The notes beneath the pieces are model-generated. The model was not told where the DNA came from. It made no database searches and saw only the letters and a list, made by a program, of their open reading frames with translations. A stretch of 64,000 nt of DNA from Cristatella mucedo (taxonomy: Eukaryota; Bryozoa; Phylactolaemata; Cristatellidae): the NCBI GenBank assembly GCA_009760855.2, contig WPIO01000004.1:9638001-9702000 (forward strand). The letters run 5' to 3'. Numbering within the stretch: position 1 is the stretch's first letter; each line of letters opens with the position of its first letter. Both the position numbers and the translations under genes were made by a program. This document shows positions 55,481 through 64,000 of the stretch, one piece after another.

Positions 55481-55827
55481 AGCAAATTACCATGCTTAGA
55501 CAAGCATGCAAAAGAACACGAGAAAACACTCAGGATCACTGTTTAGTAGGACCCTTTGCTAGTAACATGCATGGGGAATTTGTTGAAATGCTCATGAGAA
55601 GATAGGTTCCATATAATTGTCTTTCAGTTCCAATTATATTTTATTTCTATATTATCTTATATTTATATTATATATTATATTATACTATATTATTTTATTT
55701 TTATATGACGTAGTTCCATTCAGTTCCGTGTAGAAGGGAGAGCAAACGAACAGCTCACGGGGCTCCCCATCACTACAGCATACAATCAGCAATCACATGC
55801 AGCCATATTCAAACCGAGAGTACTTAT

Positions 55828-55830
<3 letters not shown>

Positions 55831-55885
<55 letters not shown>
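55831..55885. repeat. (GT)n microsatellite
   Basis: About 26 GT units. Confidence 0.97.
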
Positions 55886-57102
55886 ACGTGCGAGTGCACG
55901 ATGGGAGCTGGTCTGCCTTTTCTTGACGGTGATTGCAGACTGCCATAGACTCGCTTGCTATTCACTTGGCTTGCTCTCAGCATTTGTTTCACTAGCCCTC
56001 CTCCGAGCAAGAGGTATAACTGCACCCGTGAGTTCAAGCAAACTTACTGTGCATGCGCAGCATTGATCGCTACAGCCAACGACAGCGATCCGAATCATGT
56101 AACTCCCATCGAACGGCAGTGCGCTGCTCACCCATTGTCGCAGCACTTCGGCATGTGCAAACAGCAGCTCGTCACGTGACAGGGCGTGCCGGGTGCCAAA
56201 CAAAGTGCACGGCAGCGATAGCTTGCCAAAAAGCTGCTAGGAGCTCTCACGCAGAGCCGGAAGCTCAGCAGTACAGCGAGCTGAGCGAGCCTCGAGGAAA
56301 TGGTGGCTGCAAATGCTCTCAGGAGGGGGCTTTCGCTCTGTTTCTGAGTGGCATTTGAACGTCAGCCGGGCAGCGGTCGAATGGGGTAGCCGGTTGCCGA
56401 GGCCGCAGCCCTGCCGAGATGAGGAGGGCTGCAGTTAGTCGAGCTGAGAACTCGGTCTGCAGCCTCGGTCTGCAGATCATCACTGGACGACCACCGGGAA
56501 GCCAAGGCAGAAGCGATGACACATGAGCGCACAGCCATAGCAAATGACCAATCCATTCCTGATAGATGACGGCTGCTGTACTTGACAGCAGAATGAGCCG
56601 AAGATGCTGAATTTGTAAGAGGGGTGCCAAAGAAGTGCTCTTTGCGACCGAAGCATAATGCTCGGGCTCGTAAGGGGCTCACGAGGTTTCCCGTGGCTAG
56701 AGGGTGTGGCAGCCTGGGAGTGAGGCGACAGTACATGTCTGGCGCATGCTAGCTAGTGGCTTCCCAGACTGCCGATAGTGAAGCTGCATGAAAATTGGCT
56801 TAGAGGGGAGCCCCATCACTAACTCTCGAGTCTCTTTATATTATATTCTCTCGCTCGTTCAGCAATGCCTCAAACTAATCTGACATTATTATTATTATCA
56901 TTATTACGAGTATGATTATCTGGTGTGTCATCTGCTCCTTCAGTATTCTACTTCAACTCTATCTCTTAAGTTGCCTTTCTAGACCTTCTGACATTACCCA
57001 AGGAAATTGGCAGAATATGTAATGTTTTAAAACCAGCTACATAGGCTGCAACACAAATGCAACCTAGTAGCAGTAGCCTTCAGTGTGAAGCTAAATTGAC
57101 CC
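55886..57102. other. no recognised feature
   Basis: Overlapping short frames on both strands at 55.95-56.74 kb, none with a known motif. A short ATT run lies at 56883-56906. Confidence 0.4.
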
Positions 57103-57268
57103 TGTTTCTTGGCCCAGAGGTAAGGTGCTCACTCTTCACGGCCGAGGTCATGGGTCCGAGTCCTGCAGAGGGCAATCCTTCATTGTCTGTTGCAAGTGGT
57201 GATGAGAGCCATGAAGGCTCTTCTGCTGCTATATAACAGAGGCTCCTAAACCAGCTTACCTTTTTTTA
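57103..57268 (+). mobile_element. SINE-2 copy (plus)
   Basis: ttggcccagaggtaaggtgc A box, B box-like atgggtccgagtcctgcag, body (ttgcaagtggtgatgagagc), tail (agaggctcctaaaccagctt). Confidence 0.8.
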
Positions 57269-57689
57269 TTTGTCGGTATTTCTCCTAAAGTTAGCAATTT
57301 TTCTCACTTTCACCTCGTTTCAAGAGACGAAGGCTAGACCGTGGTTCGAGTAATAGAATAGTATAAGTCACCCTCAAGATAGAAGTTCAGAGGCTACACT
57401 ATGCATGGCAAGAGGGCAGTAGGTGAAGCACTGCTACTGCAGTCACTAGGAATGGTACGAGCAAGCAATGCATCGTTTGTACAGCACAGACCTTGCCAGA
57501 AACGAGCCCATCCAAAATCGACATAACACTGTGCCATGCAAAATCAGAAGTTTAAGTAGGCTTCAGAGGAACATACAAACCAGGCGACCCATCGACTTCA
57601 CCCCGACTTGCTCTGACCTTTACCTGTCGACTAGCCTTGACCTTGACTCGACGACTGGCCCTGACTTGGCTAAAGCGACCTCTCGTTAG

Positions 57690-58510
57690 ACGACCATATC
57701 AGCTCCACAGTCAAATCTGCATATTTTCAGCTTCATAACATTGCTCAAATTCGGGCTTGTTTAGATAAAGATACCACGTCCGAGTTGGTCCATGCATTCG
57801 TGACATCCCGTCTCGATTTCTGAAACTCACTGCTCACTGGCCTACCAGCATGTGCGATCAGGCGATTGCAGCTGGTGCAAAACTCGGCAGCTAGGCTTGT
57901 CTGTCGTGAGCGTCGCAGTTGCCACATTACTCCACTTCTCGCCGACCTGCACTGGCTACCAGTCAAGCAACGGATTGACTTCAAGGTTTTGTCACTCACT
58001 TTTAGGTCCCTTCATTCTATGGCTCCAGCCTATCTGTCAGATATACTACCCCATCAGGCCAAGCATCGTACCACCCGCTTTTCGGAATCCAACAGTCTAC
58101 AAATACCTCATACAAACCTTAAATCCTTTGGAGACCGTGCATTTAGTTCGTATGCTCCCAAAGCCTGGAACTCCCTCCCGACCTGCGTCAGAACATCCCC
58201 TGACCTGACCACATTTAAAAGGAACCTAAAAACACACCTATTTAGGACAGCATTTAGTGGATCCCTGTAATTCGTCCTTGATGTGCTTATGCATGCTGAC
58301 ACTGTGCATGCTGCCACTAACCACATTTGCATGCTGACCCTGTGCATGTCACTCCTAACCATATTATTCATTTTGTTTGTTTTTCAAGCATGATTTTACT
58401 TACCATTCAATTGCATTTCACTTTACAGCAAATGTAAAGCACCTAGAGAGAGATTAAGTTCTCTGAGGGTGCTTTATCAAGTGAATTATTATTATTATTA
58501 TTATCATTAT
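57690..58510 (+). mobile_element. best-preserved LINE-A 3' region (plus)
   Basis: Reads through DDHISSTVKSAYFQLHNIAQ, then a 134-codon open frame (57866-58270): LQLVQNSAARLVCRERRSCH, PLLADLHWLPVKQRIDFKVL, LAPAYLSDILPHQ-type text, SFGDRAFSSYAPKAWNSLP, ending FRTAFSGSL and stop. A ~170-base 3' UTR, the hairpin (left arm AAAGCACC, right arm GGTGCTTT) and an (ATT)n tail follow. A stop at 57822 and missing 5' parts make it non-functional. This copy defines the family in the window. Confidence 0.92.
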
Positions 58511-59104
58511 TATTACAGCTGTGGTCGACAGCTCGGCCCACAGTGATAGAGGATGGTAGGAATTCACAGCAAGACAGGGGCATTTTATGGCACAACTGAA
58601 CACAGCAGAGTGATACCAAAGTGGACAGACCGAATTGACTGCAGCCATACCACAATGACGGTGTGCATGAACAGCTGATAGCACAAACAAGACGACAAGG
58701 GACTAACAAACAGCTGAGGTCCGATGTTAGCCCAAAAAAATGCCAGCACATCATCACAATTAATTGATTCAAGCGCATGTTTGTCAGCAAGGTAACAATA
58801 GCTAAAAAGCATGCAAAGCGCAAGGCAACGTTTGGGAACCTCTTATCGCATCCACATATTGCAAATGAAACATTGAAAAGTGGTGTATAGGTGAACAGAC
58901 AGCAGTAAATAGTCAATCGCAAACTTGCACCCAGGACAGCAGTGAGTAGCAGGTAAGCAGCCAAAGCTGGACTCTATTACTGCCAAGGCTGAACTAAATA
59001 TATAACAATTCAGTGTTGGCTGCCCTACTCAAAAAAGCCACTAAGCCATAGCATGAATGTGCAAAGTTGGTCAGCAAATCCATGAAGTTCAGCCACGAGT
59101 ATCC

Positions 59105-59770
59105 TTTTCTGAAAGAGCTGCAATGGCTCCCAGATGATGTTTATTGAGCATGCTACCACTAACCATTCGATCGTGCTTCCTTTGCAGAAAATGTAAAATG
59201 CCTAGAAAGAGATTGAGTTCTCTGACGGTGCTATGTCAAATGTGTCATTAGTAGTAGTATTATTAGCAACAGATACAGAGCAAAATTCCTATACTGACCC
59301 ACAAGGCCCGCCACGGCTTGGCTCCTTCATACATAGCTGAACTGCAGCACCAGTTTCAGCCTCCTCGTGCCCTCAGGTCATGTATGGACAATAAATTAGC
59401 TTTTCCATTCCTCTGCTTAAAGACCGTTGGCGACAGAAGCTTTTGCTGTAAAGGTCCTAGGCTGTGGAACTCACTTCCACAATTCTTATGTACCGACATC
59501 TTCTCTCCTGCTGCTGGCAGTGGCACATCCTTTTTTCGATGTCCTGAGCTGCTACTACTTTCATGCTACTCACTTCCTCGACTGCTCTCCTGACTAAGCA
59601 TATACAACTATTCTTCTGACTTTTTCTTTGATGCATAACATAAATTCTGCTAGCAACCACTTGCACACCGAAAGCCGCTTAGACTTTAAGTATGCAATAT
59701 AAAACTCAAGAATAACACCAGCTTAATCCTTGTGGCTTTGTGGAGTTACAGACTGAGATACATTATATTA
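59105..59770 (+). pseudogene. LINE-B copy (plus) interrupted by LINE-A
   Basis: Starts FLKELQWLPDD, is interrupted at 59138-59265 by a LINE-A 3' end, then continues with ILTHKARHGLAPSYIAELQH, FLCLKTVGDRSF, and the 3' UTR to ctttgtggagttacagactg and an acattatatta tail. Confidence 0.87.
59138..59265 (+). mobile_element. LINE-A 3' end inserted in LINE-B
   Basis: gcatgctaccactaaccatt, tgcagaaaatgtaaaatgcc, hairpin and a decayed tail (attagtagtagtattatta). Confidence 0.85.
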
Positions 59771-60364
59771 CGTAAGCCAGGTTTGTCTTGTCGCAAGCCC
59801 ACAACACGTTGTCCCTGCTTCTAGCCATGCCTCCATTACGAATGGGGCATTTGCCTCGGCTAGCAATATATCTAAACAACAATGCCCGATAGCTTCGATC
59901 TAGGGCACCACACTCCTGTTGAACTTGATCAAACCACAAGGATCACACCCCCCATCTTATCCACTCACACCCAGAATGGTTGGCGGTCACAGCCAACCGG
60001 CAGAACTAGGTGCACTAGCTGCCGCTCGGTCGAGCGCGGTCAGCCAAGTTCGGCCACGAAAGCGGCAGCTTATTGTGGGGCGGTTAGTAGCGGTTACGCG
60101 CCGGCATGGTCCAAGCCATCCACCCGACGAAGTCTTCTTCGTTCTTAGCTCTCTACCACTGTTCAGCCAGTCATTCGAGGACCACCCCCTGCTGTTCTCT
60201 GCTACTACACACACTTGGTCTCTACACGGACTTCTCACACGGGCGCGGACACAACGACTCATCTCAAACAGTTTTTGTGCGGCTCCCTACGCGGACACAA
60301 GAGCCAGTTCGACCCAAACGCCATCGCTCAGTCAGCTCACACCGATAAAAAATTAATAAGTAAA

Positions 60365-60545
60365 AGTTAACTGATTTAGCAGCCTCATTTGTATATAGGC
60401 AGAAGCTATAGGCAGAGTATATAGGCAGCCTTAGCGGCCATCACCGCCGCTTGCGGTGAGCAATGAGGGATCCCCAGCTGCAGGATTCGAACCCACGACC
60501 TGGGTACTGATGAGCAAGTACCTTACCCCTGGGCGAAGACCCAGA
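60365..60545 (-). mobile_element. SINE-2 copy (minus)
   Basis: Tail reverse complement (actgatttagcagcctcatt), a small internal duplication (tataggcag three times), body (ccatcaccgccgcttgcggt) and B box reverse complement (ggattcgaaccc). Confidence 0.85.
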
Positions 60546-61781
60546 GTATCTGTGCGCCAGCACCACTACGGTAAAGGTTCGAATACATTTCGGTGGGTCA
60601 ATGACGAGAAGGTCATGCACTGCACGCTCCGGATGACCACCATCCACAAGCTGCGGGCTGCAGTCCAACCGCTTCGGATCTTAACGCCCCGAGTCCGTAC
60701 GACCTAGCTAGCTTCGATGAGCTCCACAGGTCGACTACCTGACAGCGCGGCAGATCTGTGAGCATACCGTCGCGTATCAACCCCAGAACCCGCGAGGCCA
60801 CTTTCGAGACAGCTCCTGAGCACTTCTCAGGAAAGTCAAGGCATCTAGCCATTTACAGCGTAAAGGGAAAAACGAGCGTTAGCGGGACGATCTGTCGGCC
60901 AATTAGCACAGTGGTACGCCGTCGCTTCATAGCAAAAGAAAAAATAGCGCTTACTTCAGGACGTGAGAAGACTTGTACGGCACAAGCAAGACTTTCGAGC
61001 CTTGTAAAATGCAGTGTTGGTTGACGCGCATGCCAAGGGATGATGCAATGGGTAAAAACGGACTCCCTGAAACAAAGCTCTTATTACTTCCGCTAGCAGC
61101 CTCATCGATTATTTATTACGGGAGCCCTGATTGTCAGCTGAATTCATGATTGAAAATGGATTGCTTGGGTGCAAGCGCTTAATATCTGTCCATTTACTTA
61201 ACGTAACATTCCCGCTGGACTAACCAGCTCCACCGAGCCGGTCCACTTACGATTAGCACTAGTGAAACAATTCTTACACTGAGCTACATGCAGTTTCATG
61301 TTGCTATCTTATACGCTTAAGTGAACCACGGAGGTGTAGGTATGACCTATGCAAATATAAGGGATAACGCTATACCGTGCTCATTCTCTCGCGACTTCCG
61401 AGGCCCACTTCAGTTCCATAATGCACCTTCAAGTGTGTTAGCAACATGCAGCACAATTTCTCCAGCGACGATCACGATATTCTTGTACGTGAATCGGCAG
61501 TCTGATGAAAAGTCGGACGGGCGCATTTACGTAGGGAGGCTGCAACGCATTAACCTAGATAGCATTTTCCTCAGTCAATTCTTCCTTTTATTACATAAAA
61601 GGGTCAAACATTTGACATTCTCCTCAGTAAATGTATCCATTATTACATAAAAATGTGAGCACTTTAGCGAAGCTAAAGCCATGGCATCCATCGATTTAAA
61701 GATTCATATCTGAAGACAATCCACTAATTCCCACCCGACCCACACCCCTCCCCGCCCCACGTCCATGCACGCAAGACCCGG
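60546..61781. other. upstream region of LRRC43, nothing recognised
   Basis: Short frames only. Moderately CpG-containing at 60.6-61.0 kb. No TATA box near the LRRC43 start. Confidence 0.4.
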
Positions 61782-63941
61782 ATGAGGATGCCGCCTACTC
61801 ATCGTCTCCATAGTTACGGGGACCACAAATTTTGTGGCGGTATGGCTGTTCCGCAGGTCACCGCATCTTCTGCGTTCGAAGAACAGGTAAAGACACTATG
61901 CTTGAACGAGTTTCCTTGCGGAAACGGTTCGTGGAGGAAGCAGATGACGATAAAAACGTATCCTTTGCCCGGCAAAAAGACACTAAGTATCGGGGATAAG
62001 TCGGAGACAGAGTTTGCCAACACACTGGCGGACTACGGTGCGCAGTACGACCATACCGAAACTCTCCGTGAGTACGTCACTGCGAAGCACTCGCCGTGGA
62101 CTTTCGATTACAGCTGGAGTGACGAGGCGAAGGCGCTGCGCGAGCTGGCGGTCCAGTCTCCGGACTCGGTCGATAACGACTTTATTTACAAGCATTTCAG
62201 AACCCTTCGCATTCTCAACAGAGGGATTACAGACATCGACAAAAAGCTCCTGCTGTTCGAAAATCTTGTCGAGCTAACCTTGAGCGCCAATAATTTAAGA
62301 CACGTTCACTCGCAGTATCTTCCGAGGAGCCTGCGCGTCCTTGAGCTGTGCGCCAACGAGATCAGCGACTTGTTCTCGCTGTGCTTAGAGGCGCCGGCCC
62401 TCGTGCATTTGGGTCTGGGCTACAACAGGCTGACTTACATTGACGACTTCCTGTCAGGAGAGCACTGGCCTCAGCTGCTGTCATTGGACTTAAGCTACAA
62501 CAATCTGACAGACTTGGTAGAGGCCATTAGAAAGCTGCAGACTTTGCCCAAGCTGAATAACCTAATTCTGAAAGGCAATCCACTGGCTCTCAGTCCCGCT
62601 TACCGAGGCTACGTCATCGACAAACTGAAAACGATCACGGTGCTCGACGACGTTATCATAGAGGCTCAGGAGAGGCACGAATTCCGGGGCATGCACAAAT
62701 TACCGGACGGCGTGCACAACGCGGCCACGGTCACGCTGCAGGCGGTGAGCATCAAGAACATTCCGATGCCGCACGAGCTGCGCAATCCTGATGATCAGCC
62801 CGAGTATCCGGTCATCACTCGCAACTATTTCGTCGAGTTCCACTACCTCACCGACACGCTCGCTGACGACGCCAACTTCCGGGACGCCGGCGACGACGCC
62901 GACCTCGGGAGCGCCTACGCGGAGACCGTCGCGTCGAGCCAGGGCGACGGCAGCGGCGAGCTGGCGTTTCGCTCCGACTCCGGCGGCGACAGGTCGGCCG
63001 CACCGCCGACTGCACGCTCGTCTGCTCTGAGCAGTCGCGACCACGACGACCGAGGAGGCGACGGCGGCAAAGCATCGGCCAGGGCGACTCCTCGACAGCG
63101 GCGCCAGGGCAAAAAGGAGGCGAAAGGAGTGATCAGGACTGCCAAAGGCGCCTGGTCTGAGAACGTCGACCTCGCCTGGCGGCAGTCCGTGAGCAGAGAC
63201 GACCTGCTCGCACTGCGAGACTTCCTGCAGAGCAGCATGGTGGTCGACGTGATCGAGGAGACGATCCTGTCGTACCCCAAGGACGATGCCGGCAACAAGG
63301 CCGGCGACGAGGCGCACAACCCGAAGGCTGCACACAGCGCCGGCAGGGACAAGACGAAGAAGAAGGACGAGCCCAAGGAGGTCAAAAAGGACGACAAGAA
63401 AGGCAAGAAGAAAAAGGACAGCGACCTCGACATGCGCCACGAGCCGGCCGAGTACAGCCTGCTTGCCTCGTTCGGCGTCTCGCTCGCCCGCTTCCTCGAG
63501 GGCGAAGTGACCTTGACCGAGACGCTCTCGAAGGAGGCTGCGCCGAGCCGTGCGCCGAGCGCGCTCTCCCACGCAGCAGCGGCCGCGGCCCAGGTGGCAG
63601 CGGCTGCCGGCGAAGCTTCCAAAAGGGAGAAGAAGAAAGGCGGCGGCGGCGGAGCCGACGATGCCAAAAAGACCAAGGACAAGGACGGCGGACAAGGGGC
63701 AGACAAGGCCAAGGTGGACAAGGCCAAGAGCGCCAAGGCGAAGGATGGCAAGGAGCCAAAGCAGCGCGGCAAGGACGATGCCGCGGCTGCCGCCGCCGCA
63801 CTAGGAGCTCACGAGGACGGCGACGCAGGCCCGCCGCCTCCACCGCCGCCGCTCGAGCTCACCGTTCGCGTGAGCCTGCTGCGCTGGAGCACCGCGGCCG
63901 AGGCCGAGGTGCAGGCCCGAGCACTGGTGGGTCCCGATTGA
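61782..63941 (+). CDS. LRRC43: LRRC43, leucine-rich repeat protein of motile cilia
   Basis: 719-residue frame, uninterrupted, similar in length to vertebrate LRRC43 (~650). Family-specific blocks: LNEFPCGNGSW (about residues 41-51), KHSPW (102-106), ELAVQSP (121-127), then FRTLRILNRGITDIDKKLL and leucine-rich repeats at about 157-270 (LVELTLSANNL, LRVLELCANEI, LVHLGLGYNRL, LLSLDLSYNNL, LNNLILKGNPLA) with the capping VLDDV. The C-terminal half is low complexity, rich in Lys, Asp, Ala and Gly, ending in a conserved-type strand ELTVRVSLLRW. LRRC43 is expressed with motile-cilia genes; its molecular role is not firmly known. The first ATG gives the longest frame; the ATG at 61842 (residue 21) has a better start context (G at -3 and +4) and may be the real one. 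No introns, unlike vertebrates. Confidence 0.92.
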   Translation: MRMPPTHRLHSYGDHKFCGGMAVPQVTASSAFEEQVKTLCLNEFPCGNGSWRKQMTIKTYPLPGKKTLSIGDKSETEFANTLADYGAQYDHTETLREYVTAKHSPWTFDYSWSDEAKALRELAVQSPDSVDNDFIYKHFRTLRILNRGITDIDKKLLLFENLVELTLSANNLRHVHSQYLPRSLRVLELCANEISDLFSLCLEAPALVHLGLGYNRLTYIDDFLSGEHWPQLLSLDLSYNNLTDLVEAIRKLQTLPKLNNLILKGNPLALSPAYRGYVIDKLKTITVLDDVIIEAQERHEFRGMHKLPDGVHNAATVTLQAVSIKNIPMPHELRNPDDQPEYPVITRNYFVEFHYLTDTLADDANFRDAGDDADLGSAYAETVASSQGDGSGELAFRSDSGGDRSAAPPTARSSALSSRDHDDRGGDGGKASARATPRQRRQGKKEAKGVIRTAKGAWSENVDLAWRQSVSRDDLLALRDFLQSSMVVDVIEETILSYPKDDAGNKAGDEAHNPKAAHSAGRDKTKKKDEPKEVKKDDKKGKKKKDSDLDMRHEPAEYSLLASFGVSLARFLEGEVTLTETLSKEAAPSRAPSALSHAAAAAAQVAAAAGEASKREKKKGGGGGADDAKKTKDKDGGQGADKAKVDKAKSAKAKDGKEPKQRGKDDAAAAAAALGAHEDGDAGPPPPPPPLELTVRVSLLRWSTAAEAEVQARALVGPD
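61804..61817 (+). promoter_or_regulatory. possible RFX X-box upstream of the second LRRC43 ATG
   Basis: GTCTCCATAGTTAC resembles the X-box (RYYNYY-N2-RRNRAC) with one mismatch, and lies 25 bases before the ATG at 61842. If translation starts at 61782 it is inside the coding sequence. X-boxes mark ciliary genes; the assignment is inference. Confidence 0.25.
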
Positions 63942-64000
63942 AAGCTCTGGAACTGGCTAGAACAATAGCGCGCACCTCGGAGGTCGGCGGCCCGAGAGCG
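63942..64000 (+). other. start of LRRC43 3' flank
   Basis: GC-rich sequence after the TGA; no poly(A) signal before the window ends. Confidence 0.5.

Noticed and set aside
56362-56736. Minus-strand 124-codon frame considered as the missing NAT9 N-terminal exon
   Set aside because: It contains no LVPY-type motif and no donor in the phase required by the exon starting at 53408.
62700-63695. 331-codon open frame antisense to LRRC43 (and a 285-codon one at 62915-63772)
   Set aside because: Both are shadows of a GC-rich, low-complexity coding region; they have no domain, and the sense frame is clearly conserved.

Overview
This is a nuclear window from a non-vertebrate animal (metazoan). It has spliced genes with short exons and GT-AG introns, TATA and poly(A) signals, many non-LTR retrotransposon tails and tRNA-derived SINEs, and long microsatellites. 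An LRRC43 homologue implies motile cilia. I cannot name the species. Only four genes can be supported from sequence: NATD1, a secreted protein with four FAS1 domains, NAT9 and LRRC43. The remaining ~75% is repeats, decayed mobile elements and sequence I do not recognise.

Layout. 1-10.7 kb: no recognised gene; a small terminal-inverted-repeat element, retrotransposon tails, SINEs, a CpG-dense block near 8 kb. 10.9-11.6 kb (+): NATD1, one exon with an ATTAAA signal. 11.6-25.5 kb: repeats and a possible solo LTR, no recognised gene. 25.5-41.1 kb (+): a TATA-driven gene reconstructed here from twelve exons whose splice phases agree; it encodes a signal peptide, an Asp/Asn-rich acidic segment and four FAS1 domains, so it is TGFBI/periostin-like in its domain count. 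43.0-53.4 kb (-): NAT9, four exons with agreeing phases, first exon not found; its introns carry a dead Tc1-like transposon, nested retrotransposons and microsatellites. NAT9 and the FAS1 gene converge tail to tail. 53.4-61.7 kb: repeats. 61.8-63.9 kb (+): LRRC43, a single uninterrupted ORF.

Mobile elements. Two L2/CR1-type non-LTR families recur. LINE-A ends in an (ATT)n tail behind a stable 3' hairpin; LINE-B ends in a CATTA-type tail. They are inserted into one another in both directions. SINE-1 has a tRNA head joined to a tail resembling the LINE-A 3' hairpin, so it probably uses LINE-A machinery. SINE-2 is a separate tRNA-headed family with about twelve copies. The most interesting single spot is a LINE-A copy that abuts, and may have duplicated, a splice donor of the FAS1 gene.

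The four host genes have unrelated roles (acetyltransferase-fold proteins, extracellular matrix, cilium) and I see no operon-like relationship. The family names LINE-A, LINE-B, SINE-1 and SINE-2 are labels used only in this report.
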